DNA of 64,000 nucleotides from contig CP110630.1 in NCBI GenBank assembly GCA_026210745.1, positions 3,720,001-3,784,000 on the forward strand, in the 5' to 3' direction. The position numbers were made by a program, and so were the translations under genes. Positions 54,362 to 64,000 of the stretch are shown here, one piece after another. Positions within the stretch are counted from its first letter, which is position 1, and each line of letters begins with the position of its first letter. This DNA comes from Exobasidium rhododendri. Lineage: Eukaryota > Basidiomycota > Exobasidiomycetes > Exobasidiales > Exobasidiaceae. The notes below the pieces were generated by a model that had not been told where the DNA came from, did no database searches, and was given only the letters and a program-made list of their open reading frames with translations.

Positions 54362-56124
54362 CTACCAGATATCGTGACCACCACTGACGATGATATTGCT
54401 GCAGGAGAAGAGAGGAGGTCTGCTTAGTATTACTGTCCTTGTGGCAATGTAAAGGGACCGTCGTCGTGAGTGCTCACCTTCCGTTGCTGTGAGAAGGGAA
54501 GAAAAGGGTCATTGAAAGAGGGGAGGGAGAAGCGATTTTGTTTAGCAAACATGTCCCCCTAGGAGGCTCAATTCCTTTTGACACACTCACCAGAAACTGG
54601 AGGCTGGGCTAGCAAGCCAAACAGCAGCTCCTCGTAGTTCCGAAGATCGTCCAATCCGTCCAAGAGGATTAGAACTGCTCCACTTAGTGAGCAAGTGTGG
54701 GTTCTCGTCGAGATAGACTGAAGTCATACGGGTGCGGATGTGTCCGGGCGAAATGCAGTTCACTCGAATCTGGTGCGAGGCAAAGTGAACTGATCAGTAT
54801 ACAAGGTAGATACACACCAAGCCTCAAATACTCACATCCTTGGGACCCCACTCGGCAGCCAAATTTCTTCCCATTTGGAGAACAGCCGACTTGGAAGCGT
54901 TGTACGCCACCCAGTGATGGTCTCGATTGACAATGGAACCAGACATGGAGGCAATGAGGATAATAGATCCATGGATGTCCTTTTGCAGGTGCATTTGACG
55001 GGCAGCAGCTCGAGCAGTAAGGAAGACTCCAGTGGTGTTGACATCGAAGATCTGGCAATGTCCAAGCGAAAAAAGTGGTCAATTTTCCCCGTCCAAAGGC
55101 AGAGGAACGATGATACTCACCTTCTTGAAATCCTCTACTGGGTATTCAAGAGCGTCAAAGGTACCCAAGATACCGGCAGCAGCGACACAAACGTCCATGG
55201 ATTCCGTACCAGAGTCCTTGACTATGAACTCCATGACTTCATTAATCTCTTTGTCGTCGGTGACAGAGGCAGAAATGTATCTTTGAAGATGGATTGACAT
55301 GTGAGCTTAGTTAGACACGAGGAGAGGCATGCAGTGCAGCTTACTTACTTCAGATCTCTGTTCATAATTCGACAGTGCTCAGCAACAATCTTGAATTCGT
55401 CTGAAGGCTGATGAGGAATGTCGATGGCGTAGACGTGAGCTCCAGCTTCGACCTAGTGGAGGAAGAAGGTGTAGAGCGATAGGGTCAGGAAAGAGCTCTT
55501 TACAGGGCAAAGTGGCCAATGCTGCCACTTACGAAAGCAAGAGCCATTCTAGTCGAACAAAGATGAAGAGATGATCAGCATACCTCTCGGGCTTGTAGTG
55601 TCAATACTATGTCGCATCGATGTAAACTTACTCAAGACCTGTGAGCGTGCGGGAAGATGCAAGTTCTGATAAGTGATTCGACAGAAGAGCGGGCGACACA
55701 AGGTGACTTACCAAGACCTCCGTTTCCTCCAGTGACACAAGCAGTCTTTCCTTCGAGAGAGAATTCCGAGAAGATCGTGGTGGTATGGGAGTTTGGGTTG
55801 GCTACGTTGTCACGCAAGCTTCAAAAGGGAGGCAGATCGTCTATAAGAATCTCTACGTCCTTGGTTCTTTGCTACATTCCGCTTATGACAGACTTACACG
55901 GCATCGACACCGATGTTCTCAGCAGGTGGAGGTGGTCCAGGGTTCTGTTGGACAGCACTAAGTTGAGGCTCCGAGATGGGTGCCCATGTTACAAAGGTGT
56001 TTTTGAGAGAGGCGGGGCTGGCAACGGCCGCTCGAGCCATGTTGGAGCGGGATGCTGATCCAACTGCGGCTCTCAAAGAAGAGAGCGGTGCCGCCGAGCG
56101 AGCGAGAGAGATTAGAGATGCCAT
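54362..56124 (-). CDS. Mitochondrial-type short-chain dehydrogenase/reductase (ten exons, three micro-exons)
   Basis: Exons (minus) 56124-55898, 55818-55712, 55638-55632 (7 bases), 55548-55533 (16), 55452-55349, 55280-55121, 55051-54836, 54769-54591, 54486-54478 (9) and 54398-54362; 353 residues. The classical SDR fold has cofactor motif TGGNGGLG (about 105-112), a DIP turn, AAAGILG, active-site Ser in IASMSGSI (about 244), YNASK (Tyr257, Lys261), VNCISPGHIRT and the end NIIVSGGHDIW. It resembles fungal mannitol/sorbose/arabinitol-type dehydrogenases with NAD(P). The micro-exons encode parts of GLEMALAF and CNGS, and frame requires each. The first about 75 residues are Arg/Ala/Ser-rich with no early acidic residue, so mitochondrial import is likely. 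Exact substrate is unknown. Confidence 0.85.
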
Positions 56125-57418
56125 AGTGTGAGGGTGGGTGAGAATTCAGTTGTCGGCTTGTTTCCGCTGTGGAGAGTTGATCGACTGAGTTGGGAGGAAG
56201 AAAGGAAAGGCAGGAGGCGTTCACTTTATCTGTAAGATGAGATCGAGAAGGAAGAAAGGAAGATCTGACAGCACAGCGTTGACCAAACACACATACACAC
56301 ATATTCACTGCTTCTTGCACAGGGCATCCTTCGACCCCAAGCCATTGCCAATCTCGACTTGCGAAATACTATTTTAAAAAGTCGGTCTATAATTTCCGCG
56401 TATTACATTTTCTAATCGTATCGATACTAGTGGAATTTCCTTGCCTTTATTTCTTACTTCCCAAGTTCGGGGGAAAAGGACATCTTTCGTATAATCAACG
56501 CGGGGTGGCATTGCAGCACTGACGAAATATTGGCGAAAAAGACTAGGTTAAGAATCTGGCGCACCACCCCCTTGCTGATGCACACGTCAGCATGTTTGCC
56601 CCCTGATTTCCCCATGATACGCTGCAATGCTACCTTATGACAGCGAGGATTACCTTGTGCTCTTGAGCAAGACATCAACTCTTCCACCTGCACCCACTCG
56701 AAAAGAGCTCCTTGAGGAGCAGCAGACGGCGGCGAGCTCTATTCTTCTTTTTCTGCTTGTCCCGCCTTGCGTACTAGCGCCTACACGTTGGCGGGCAGAC
56801 CGAGTGCCTCCACTTTGATCGGTGTCTGACTCAGGTAACGTGTACGACCTTATCTCAGGTGGCAGAGGAAGGCAAGGATAAGTTTCCGTTGTAGCCCGAG
56901 GAACAACATCGCGAGAGTTTCCCAAAAGACAAGCAGTGATTGGCGTGTCATACTGGTCGTTTGTGCAAGATTTCCTTATCGTAATCCCTATGATTCATGA
57001 CCGGGCTGGTAATTCGTCATCACGCCTTTCATTCGTGCAGGAATCGGAGATATATTTGCTCCTTCTCTTCCCTTAGAACGGCGCAGGTCGTCATCGTGCC
57101 GAGGCAGAGGGCAGATAGTATGCCGTACTGAACTATATGATAATTTGTGTACGGTAGCACAACTTTTCAATCTCTGCATGTGACGGACCCATACAGCGGC
57201 TAGTGTTAGGTTGTCTGAAACTGCCGCATGAAAACAGAGCGAACGACCGTGCACATGGTCGTCCAAGAACGAGAGACAAAGGAAGCTTGAGAAGATCTTC
57301 GCATTGGATCTAATCCTGCACACGCGCAAGATAAAACAATATTGACCTTTTGGAAATTAAGGATTGAGATCATCTGGGGAAGGATGATCGACCTGCGAGA
57401 GTGCGACTAGATACTGAG
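56125..57418. other. 1.3 kb divergent region, dehydrogenase / ETR1
   Basis: No supported gene. Short open frames near 56454-56925 and 56988-57329 lack family signals. AT-rich patches around 56370-56450 and 57330-57360 look like promoter or leader of the two flanking genes, both for mitochondrial-type proteins. Confidence 0.5.
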
Positions 57419-58672
57419 ATGCTGCGCTCGTTTGGGCATTTCCTGTCTCGTGGAACGATAGCTAGGAGGACGTTTGTGACGACTGCAAGATTGCAAGTGG
57501 AATGTAGAAGTCTAATTTATTCCAACAACGGCGAACCCAATGAGATCATTAGAGCACATCAGTGGACTCTACCAGATCCAAGGCCAGGTCAAGTCCTCTT
57601 GAAGGTAGGATTAGCTTCCGTCAATCCTGCTGGTGAGTGAAGTAGGTGGGGGCTTTAGACTAGCGTAAATTTTGCCAGTGGCACATCTGATCTCTTCTCT
57701 TGTTTAGACATTAATGTCTTACAGGGAGTGTATCCTGCCAAGCCTTCCAAGAGAAGCTTGCCCGGTCTAGACGACAAGGTATACATAGGAGGGAATGAAG
57801 GTTACGGCATCATCGAAGAAGCCCCGGGCAGCTCTACTTTGCAGCAAGGTGATTGGGTAGTCTTCGGAAAGCCTCAAATGGGAACGTGGAGTAGTCACAT
57901 GGTATGCAGTGAAGAAGATGTCATCAAGATCGATCGCAAGGACTCGACAAGCCTGACACCTATCATGGCTTCGACTTTACAAGTCAACCCTGCGACAGCA
58001 TATCGAATGTTGCATGACTTTCAGTGCTTGAAGGAAGGTGATGTGATTATTCAGAATGCAGCCAATTCAGCAGTGGGTCAAGCAGTCGTCCAAATTGCTT
58101 CTCGGAAATTAGGGGTAGAGACGATCAATCTGGTCCGCGGTCGACCTAACATCTCCTCCTTACAAGATGATTTCGCCAAATGGAGCTCAGACGGTGCTCC
58201 TGCTCATCTCTTCAAATACGAGGAGATTGCTGATCGAAAGAGCGGTGCAAGAGAGAAGGTGAAAGATCTTCTAGCAGCAAGGAAGATCAAGTTGGGCTTA
58301 AATGCTGTTTGCGGGCAAGATAACATGAACATGGCAAAACTGATGGGTCCAAAATCGTCTTTGATCACGTACGGAGCCATGTCAAAACAACCGTTCTCAG
58401 TTCCGGCAGGACTTCTCATCTTTCAAGATTTCACCATGAAAGGATTCATGATGAACCAATGGTACGCTTCTCACAGTGCAGATGAGCGTCGGGAACTCAT
58501 GAAAGATCTAGTGACCTGGTACGAGGAAGGCAGTCTTCAATCTCCATCTGCCGCCATTGTAGACATGAAGCAGAACGACAGCCTGGACGAAATGACGAAC
58601 AAGGCGAGGGAGACTGTGCAAAAGAGCCAGCAAGGCTTTGGCGGTCACAAAATGTTCTTCAGAATCCAGTGA
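57419..58672 (+). CDS. ETR1: ETR1/MECR: mitochondrial trans-2-enoyl-acyl carrier reductase
   Basis: Exons 57419-57632 and 57708-58672, 392 residues. It reduces trans-2-enoyl-ACP or -CoA in mitochondrial fatty-acid synthesis. The N-terminus MLRSFGHFLSRGTIARRTFV is an Arg-rich presequence. The zinc-free medium-chain reductase fold shows QVLLKVGLASVNPADINVLQ (across the splice), GVYPAKPSKR, GGNEGYGIIEEAPG, FGKPQMGTWSSHMV, ASTLQVNPATAYRML and IIQNAANSAVGQAVVQIAS for NADPH. It ends LITYGAMSKQPFSVP and ETVQKSQQGFGGHKMFF. Length is normal. It converges closely with the superoxide dismutase gene (under 100 bases). Confidence 0.94.
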
Positions 58673-58758
58673 AGCACTGCTTTGTTCATTGTAGTCGTTG
58701 TAGAATCATTTTTAATTGGCTACACTCGGATTACATTTGATGAGTGTGCCCATGAGAC

Positions 58759-59605
58759 TCAAAGTTGAGCCTTCTTTTGAGCTTCCTGAAGACGCTTCTC
58801 GGCCTCACTGAAGTTGATCACGGACCAGATAGCCTCGAGGTACTTGGGTCTCAAGTTCTTGTATTGTCTAATTTGTTGAAAAAGGACAAAAGAGCACGTT
58901 GACGTTGTGAGCATTGCGGGCACATGAAAATCGAAAAGAACTACTCACAGATAGTAGGCGTGCTCCCAAACATCTACCCCAATCAAAGGGTGGTGTGTGG
59001 TAAGAGGGTCTTGGTCCTTTGTGGTGAGAACTTCGATTCTCTGGTTGAGAGGGTTGTAGCCAACCCAGCCCCATCCTGAACCTTGAATGGCAGCTGTGGT
59101 CTTGTTAAAGTGCTCCTTGAGCTTCTCGATGCTGCCAAAGTCCTTGTCGATGGCCGACTTCAGGGCGCCTGACGTGGGAAAAAAGAGGGTACAACTGGGA
59201 AGTGAGATTAAGACTCACATTATGTGGTTCGTGCGGCACTCACCGTCCTTCAATTGGCCTCCACCTTCTGAAGAAGGAGCCAAATTCTTCCAGAACAGAG
59301 AGTGGTTGATGTGACCACCTCCATTGAATTTGATAGCAGACTGCAACTCGATCTGCTTTCGAACATCGGCAGAAGATACGGCCTGAGAGTATGCCTTCTC
59401 AGCGGCATTCAATCCATTGACGTATGCCTGGTGATGCTTGGAGTGATGAATCTCCATGATCTCACCACTGATCGTGGGCTCCAAAGCCTTGTACTCGTAG
59501 CTGAGTTGAGGAAGAGTGTGTTCGGTAGCTGCGCATCAGGAGAAAAAGGTGTGACATTAGACTTCTCGTCATCATCACCCGCTTTACGATGCATCACTCA
59601 CTCAT
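58759..59605 (-). CDS. SOD2: Manganese superoxide dismutase, cytosolic form
   Basis: Exons (minus) 59605-59602 (ATGA, 4 bases), 59528-59244, 59168-58949 and 58867-58759, 205 residues. It dismutates superoxide to peroxide and oxygen. The product [20 protein letters not shown] has no transit peptide, so it is a cytosolic-type Mn-SOD. Family motifs: [18 protein letters not shown] (first metal His), [49 protein letters not shown] (Asp and His ligands). The tail [14 protein letters not shown] is a little extended. Only exons 2-4 carry the motifs; the 4-base first exon gives the conserved start and is the one weak point. An upstream exon with a transit peptide cannot be fully ruled out. It is divergent from RKI1. 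Confidence 0.9.
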
Positions 59606-59958
59606 TTTGTATAATTAGTACTTGTGGGGGGGTTAAAGAGAGGAAGGGGAACGAGGCTGCTGAGTGAGAATGTCTCCGTCTCTCTTTAATTGGTATCCGG
59701 CGCTACCGGGCTGCTATTCACTCTTGTCTTCTCCACTTCTATCCTGCCACGTTAGACGAGCAGATTTTGTATCTATTCATTACAACAACTACTTCGCGCT
59801 GGTCCCCTTATGGGTATCAAATTCTCGCTTCGACTCATGTCCGTGCGATTGGCACAGCTAGAAGACAGAAGAACGTAATGTCCGACTAATGATTTATGTT
59901 TTCTGTTTTGTGTTTGCTGAAGTCGCCTTTGGACAGGAGCCGGACTTTTTAGACACGG
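59606..59958. other. Divergent promoter, Mn-SOD / RKI1
   Basis: About 350 bases, promoter and leaders of the superoxide dismutase and ribose-5-phosphate isomerase genes. No other gene is seen. Confidence 0.5.
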
Positions 59959-61138
59959 ATGGCGACATTGCAGGTCAATTCTTTTCGTTTATTAGCAACT
60001 TTTCAGAGAATTGCAAAGAGACCCTTGATTGGAACGAGAAGCAGCGTCAATCACACTGGAGCATTCAGCCGATCAGCAAATTTGACCATGTCAAGCTGCA
60101 AGCAGTCTTTGCAACCATTGACACTATCCGAATTGAAAGGCGTCGAGGCAGCCAAGAGAGCAGCAGCATATGCGGCAGTCGATAACCACGTCAAGCGGGA
60201 GCACACCGTCATAGGAATAGGCTCGGGTATGTTGCTCTGCACACGCTTTCCACAGGCTCTCGTGCCCTTCTCACACTAAATTTGCTTCAACTCGTCTTTT
60301 ACAGGCTCGACTGTGCCATTTGCAGTGGAGAGAATAATTCAGCAAGGCAGTGAAGTCAATCAGAACAGGTGGTTCATCCCAACCGGCTTTCAATCAAAGG
60401 AGCTCATCATCAGGGGTGGACTACGATTAGGCGATATCGATGCATTCACAGAAGTAGATGTTGCCATAGACGGTGCAGATGAGTGAGTCTAATCCCAAGC
60501 CATAGAACGATCAGCATGACTCAGTCTCACCTCGTCTCTTTTCGATTGCCCTTGAACTTGGACAGGATCGATGATCACCTCAACGCTATAAAGGGTGGCG
60601 GAGCTTGTCAACTGCGGGAAAAGGTGTTAGCGCAAGCAGCAACGACTTTTATCATGGTAGCTGACTATCGTAAGAACTCCAAGATCTTAGGAACAACGTG
60701 GACGCAGGGCGTGCCAATCGAGGTGGCTGAATTTGGTTGGTCAAGGGTGAAGACAAGGCTAGAGGGTATGGGCAGTAGTGCAGCGACGCTACGGATGGGA
60801 AAGATGAAGGCCGGTCCTGTCGTGACGGACAATGGGTGAGTGTGCGAGCGGATGGACGTCGTAATCATATCACAATCTGAAGGCTGACGTGCGTCATGTG
60901 GAACGATAGTAATCTCATCATCGATGCAGTCTTCTCGCCGACGATAATGAAGGATCCCAAAGATCTTTTCAGTCGAATCAAACAATTCACTGGCGTCGTC
61001 GAAGTGGGTCTCTTCGTGAACATGTGTGAAGCAGCATACTTTGGTAATAGCGATGGCTCCATCACAAGCAAGTCGCGAGACGGCAAAGTCGTAGAGGGAA
61101 TCCAATTCGACGTCCTTCGTGATCCCTCCTTGTCGTGA
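59959..61138 (+). CDS. RKI1: RKI1: ribose-5-phosphate isomerase A
   Basis: Exons 59959-60226, 60305-60482, 60566-60835 and 60910-61138, 314 residues. It interconverts ribose-5-phosphate and ribulose-5-phosphate in the pentose phosphate pathway. Motifs: AAKRAAAYAAVDNHVKREH, VIGIGSGSTVPFAVERI (spliced), WFIPTGFQSKELI, DVAIDGADEIDDHLNAIKGG (Asp pair and Lys of the active site), ACQLREKVLAQAA, GPVVTDNGNLIIDAVF and VVEVGLFVNMCEAAYFG. The ATG at 59959 adds 43 residues that are Arg/Lys-rich with no acidic residue, before an in-frame ATG at 60088 that matches the usual RKI1 start. The leader may be a mitochondrial presequence (see findings). Confidence 0.93.
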
Positions 61139-62164
61139 TCAGTGCATCATCAAGTGTAATTATATCCGATGGAGCTCAGACGATGAATCGAGATTAGGAT
61201 TTAGACAATCGGAGTGGGCTTCATCTCTTGTCTATATATTTGTCTGTCATTCTGGCGTATGGTGACTCTGTAAGAATGGGGGATACTTTGTCTTCTTGCG
61301 GCCGCTGCCGTCAGAACCATCTACCTGCCCAGATCCCTCGACGAGATAGTCTTACAAAACGTTGACTATGCTCGCTGCTTCGAGTGCGAGTGTGATATGC
61401 TGGAAAGGGGATTAGTCGCACAATCTAGTCATCCCTATCACTCATATCACTCTTACTTGTGAATCAGCGCATAGTAGATCCTCATTCTTTGGCCTCACGG
61501 AGCGTACATACATCGTCTCGCAGTCATGGCACGACGCAATTCCCCTCTCTCTATCCTGACAATCTGATTTAGACGTCGTCGCGTGGAGACTCTCTATCCT
61601 TATCTTGCTCGCTCGGAGCATTTAGAGTGTATATCTTCTTGGCTCATCAAATTCGCGCTGGTTCTACTGGACATGTCGGGCGTTGATAAGGATTCTGCAG
61701 AGCGAGCTAGTCGGTGAGGCTATCTAGAGAGCTAGTGTATCGATGCAAAGTCCTTTAAGAACACGCTGGGTGAAAAAGATACAGACAGGTAGACTTGAAG
61801 AGAGAGTGCGAGCGAGCGAGCTCTGTCTGGGAATTTCGCTTGGCTCGATAGATATAGATCGCCGATAAGGAAGAACATAGAAATATCTGAAGTTGCTGAA
61901 AGCGAGAAAGGGCTTCCTTCCTACGACTCCGAATCTCTGCATCAGAAGAAGACATTCTTATCCACTCTTCTTCACTTGAAAAGTCCACCAAATACGCGAT
62001 CGTGATCTGCTCAAGCTACGCAATCATCTTAGCAAGTCTCATCGCAGTAGTGCCAGCGCCTTTGACTGAAACGACCTTGGCTCTCCCAAAAGGTCAATGG
62101 CAGATCACTCGTAACTTGCCTGGAGCAGCCAAAGTGCGATTGACAGCATCACGTCACTCTGATA
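61139..62164. other. 1 kb intergenic region between RKI1 and carnosine methyltransferase gene
   Basis: No gene is supported. Two short minus-strand open frames (about 61724-61991) overlap each other and carry no family signals. It probably holds the RKI1 3' end and the promoter of the next gene. Confidence 0.5.
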
Positions 62165-64000
62165 ATGACTAATCAAGACTCGGCAGAGGCGTCCTCCTCA
62201 TCATCGTCATCACTACCTCCCACTCACCACAACGACCAGAGGTTTGAGAGCCCCAGACGCTCGACGGACGGCAGGCATGATCGCTCCATTCGACCTCTCG
62301 GAAGCGCGAAAAGGCAAGGCCGATCTCGAACACCGACCCCATCCAACCCTCATCCGAGTCATCCTGGTACAGGCTCCTGGAGCAATGGCAACAGGAGCAT
62401 GAGAGATCACGTCGCGAATCATCTGAACTTCGGTGGGCCAAATCTGAGTGCTGCTTTTCATAATAGGGTAACCGGCGGAAGATCGTCGACACCGTACTCG
62501 CCAACTCTGTCGTCGACTCGATCTCGCTCTACGCAGGCACACACAGAACGAAGACCGTGGTTTCCCTACCCTGCACCCAACCTCCTCTCCGACATGCAGC
62601 ACAAACGTGCTTCCTCCTCGTCGGCTCGTCGCATTTCCAATCAGTCGACTGATTCACTGTCGTCCAACTCAAATGCTTCCACTTCTTCGGCCTCGTCGTA
62701 CAATTCAGAGGATATCACCACTCGCTTGAACAGGAGGGCGGCTAGCGCTGAACCAGAACAGTACAGTCAAGCTGCTTCAAGAGGCAGATTGATGAGGAAC
62801 GGTTCCAAAGGGAGCAAGTCGAGCATCAAGGAGTCCAGTATAGAAGAAGTCAAGGCCAGTGTAGAAGATCGGAACAGCGGTGGGGGATCCTCTTCGTCCG
62901 ACGAAGAAAAGGAGCGAGCTCACTTCAAGAGCGTCCTTCGAGCATTCGACTCGTATCTGTCCCATTCGGTGAGTGTGTGGTTTAGTCGAAAGCTAGTGAA
63001 GAAAGACCACTGAAAATCCACATTGCGGCATTAGCTAGCTGCGAACAATGCAAGGAGAAGGTCTTTCTACTCACTGCCTCGATCGCACAGATTGCTACTC
63101 TCTTCACTAGGATCCCCTCTGCCTGTTCCACTGCTCGGAAGGGAAGGCGGGAAGGATAGCGACGAAGGATCGCTCGTCGTTGCAGGGAGGGGCTTTAAAG
63201 CAAGGTTAGACGAAGTCGACGATCGAATACGAAGAAATGCCGACGTCCTAGCTCAAATCGTCGATGACTCACGGAGCTTCCTGGGAGAAGGGGGAGCAGA
63301 AGAAGGAGCAGAAGGAGCGGGAGGGGAAGCAGGAGGGGAAACGGGAGGGAAAAAGAGAGTAGGGCCGCAAAAGGCAAACACGAATCCCGAGGAGTCACAG
63401 AAAGATGATAAGAGCCTAGCTGAAGAAAAAGGCAAGCTTTCTGAAGTGATGCGAGAGGAAGGCAAAGGAACAGTCGAGCACGGCAGGGCCACATCTGGCG
63501 ATAGAAAGGAAGACAAGAGCGATAGACCACTGCAAAGTCGGCCTCCTCGTCCGCGGATACCAAATCACGACCTGGACAAGGTAAGGAGTACAGTGAAACA
63601 ATTTGTGAGAGACTGGAGTCATGAAGGATTGTCGGAAAGGGAAGCAGCATACGATCCAATCTTGGATGCCTTGGAGAGCTCGTTCAAGCATGTGTCTTCT
63701 GCTCAACGTACGCAACTTCGTGTGTTGGTTCCTGGAGCAGGACTGGGAAGGCTGGCATTTGAAATTGCATGGCTTGGATTCAGCTGTCAGGGCAATGAGT
63801 TCAGGTGAGGTGTATCGTCGTGGATGCCGTTCCAGAGAAGAAGATACTCATCGTTCCGCCTTTACAACCTCTGCAGCTTCTACATGCTTCTTGCTTCCCA
63901 CTTCATCCTCAACAAGACGACACGAATCAATCAGCACGTCGTCTACCCTTTCATCCATTCATCTTCTAATTGGCGAACAGCAGATGACATGCTTCGAGCT
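62165..64000 (+). CDS. Carnosine N-methyltransferase-like protein (N2227 family), partial
   Basis: Exons 62165-62968, 63035-63804 and 63877 onward; the window ends inside exon 3, so the 3' end is missing. CARNMT1-type enzymes are SAM-dependent methyltransferases acting on histidine-containing substrates. The second exon starts LAANNARRRSFYSLPRSHRL, chosen over a nearby AG because the alternative frame stops. Core motifs: DLDKVRSTVKQFVRDWSHEG, AAYDPILDALESSF, LRVLVPGAGLGRLAFEIAWL, GFSCQGNEFS and then FYMLLASHFILNKTTRINQH, VVYPFIHSSSNW. The N-terminal 260 residues and an Ala/Gly/Glu-rich part near 340-390 are low complexity, not found in animal CARNMT1. Substrate is inferred. Confidence 0.88.

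Overview
This window is ordinary nuclear DNA from a fungus, most likely a basidiomycete. Genes are closely packed on both strands. Most are interrupted by short introns (roughly 40-110 bases) with GTGAGT/GTAAGT-type donors and CAG/TAG/AAG acceptors. The products are typical fungal housekeeping proteins: a PTM1-like GOST receptor, PEX14, DCD1, REV7, TRS31, ETR1 and a fungal MscS-type channel. Many proteins carry long Ser/Gly/Asp-rich disordered tails, and a METTL14-type protein is present. I lean towards Ustilaginomycotina or a related lineage, but cannot prove it without a search. I saw no transposon, tRNA, rRNA, CRISPR array or bacterial operon.

Layout, left to right. 0-8 kb: ALG3 (N-glycan mannosyltransferase), TFB3 (TFIIH/CAK), IWS1, a membrane-anchored cytochrome b5-like heme-binding protein, and a TLC-domain membrane protein. 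8-17 kb, all minus strand: a small spliced unknown gene, PEX14, a WW-domain protein, an N-acetylglucosamine kinase-like protein, and REV7 in nine exons. 17-28 kb: a TBC-domain protein, dCMP deaminase, the TRAPP subunit TRS31, a PTM1-like GOST protein, and ketopantoate reductase. 28-41 kb: mitochondrial HSP70, an Asteroid/XPG-like nuclease-fold protein, cytosolic HSP90 with a heat-shock element upstream, and an AGC kinase. 41-49 kb: ribosomal protein L28/uL15, an MscS channel with an EF-hand, a METTL14-like protein, and mitochondrial ribosomal protein bL33. 49-64 kb: a flavin amine-oxidase-like protein, a peroxiredoxin-Q-like fusion, a short-chain dehydrogenase in ten exons, mitochondrial enoyl reductase ETR1, Mn-superoxide dismutase, ribose-5-phosphate isomerase, and a carnosine N-methyltransferase-like gene cut by the window end.

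The genes do not form a biosynthetic cluster. The shared themes are general: proteostasis (HSP70, HSP90), membrane traffic (TRS31, TBC, PTM1), mitochondrial and peroxisomal function (SSC1, ETR1, bL33, PEX14) and transcription/RNA (TFB3, IWS1, METTL14-like). I found no convincing new multigene system. The points most worth a second look are micro-exons of 4, 7, 9, 12, 16 and 27 bases in four genes, a TBC domain lacking both catalytic finger residues, HSP90 ending in MESID rather than MEEVD, a peroxiredoxin-Q domain with a roughly 600-residue extension, an AGC kinase with a large activation-loop insert, and a presequence-like leader on ribose-5-phosphate isomerase. Exon boundaries were set by hand from reading frame, splice consensus and family conservation.
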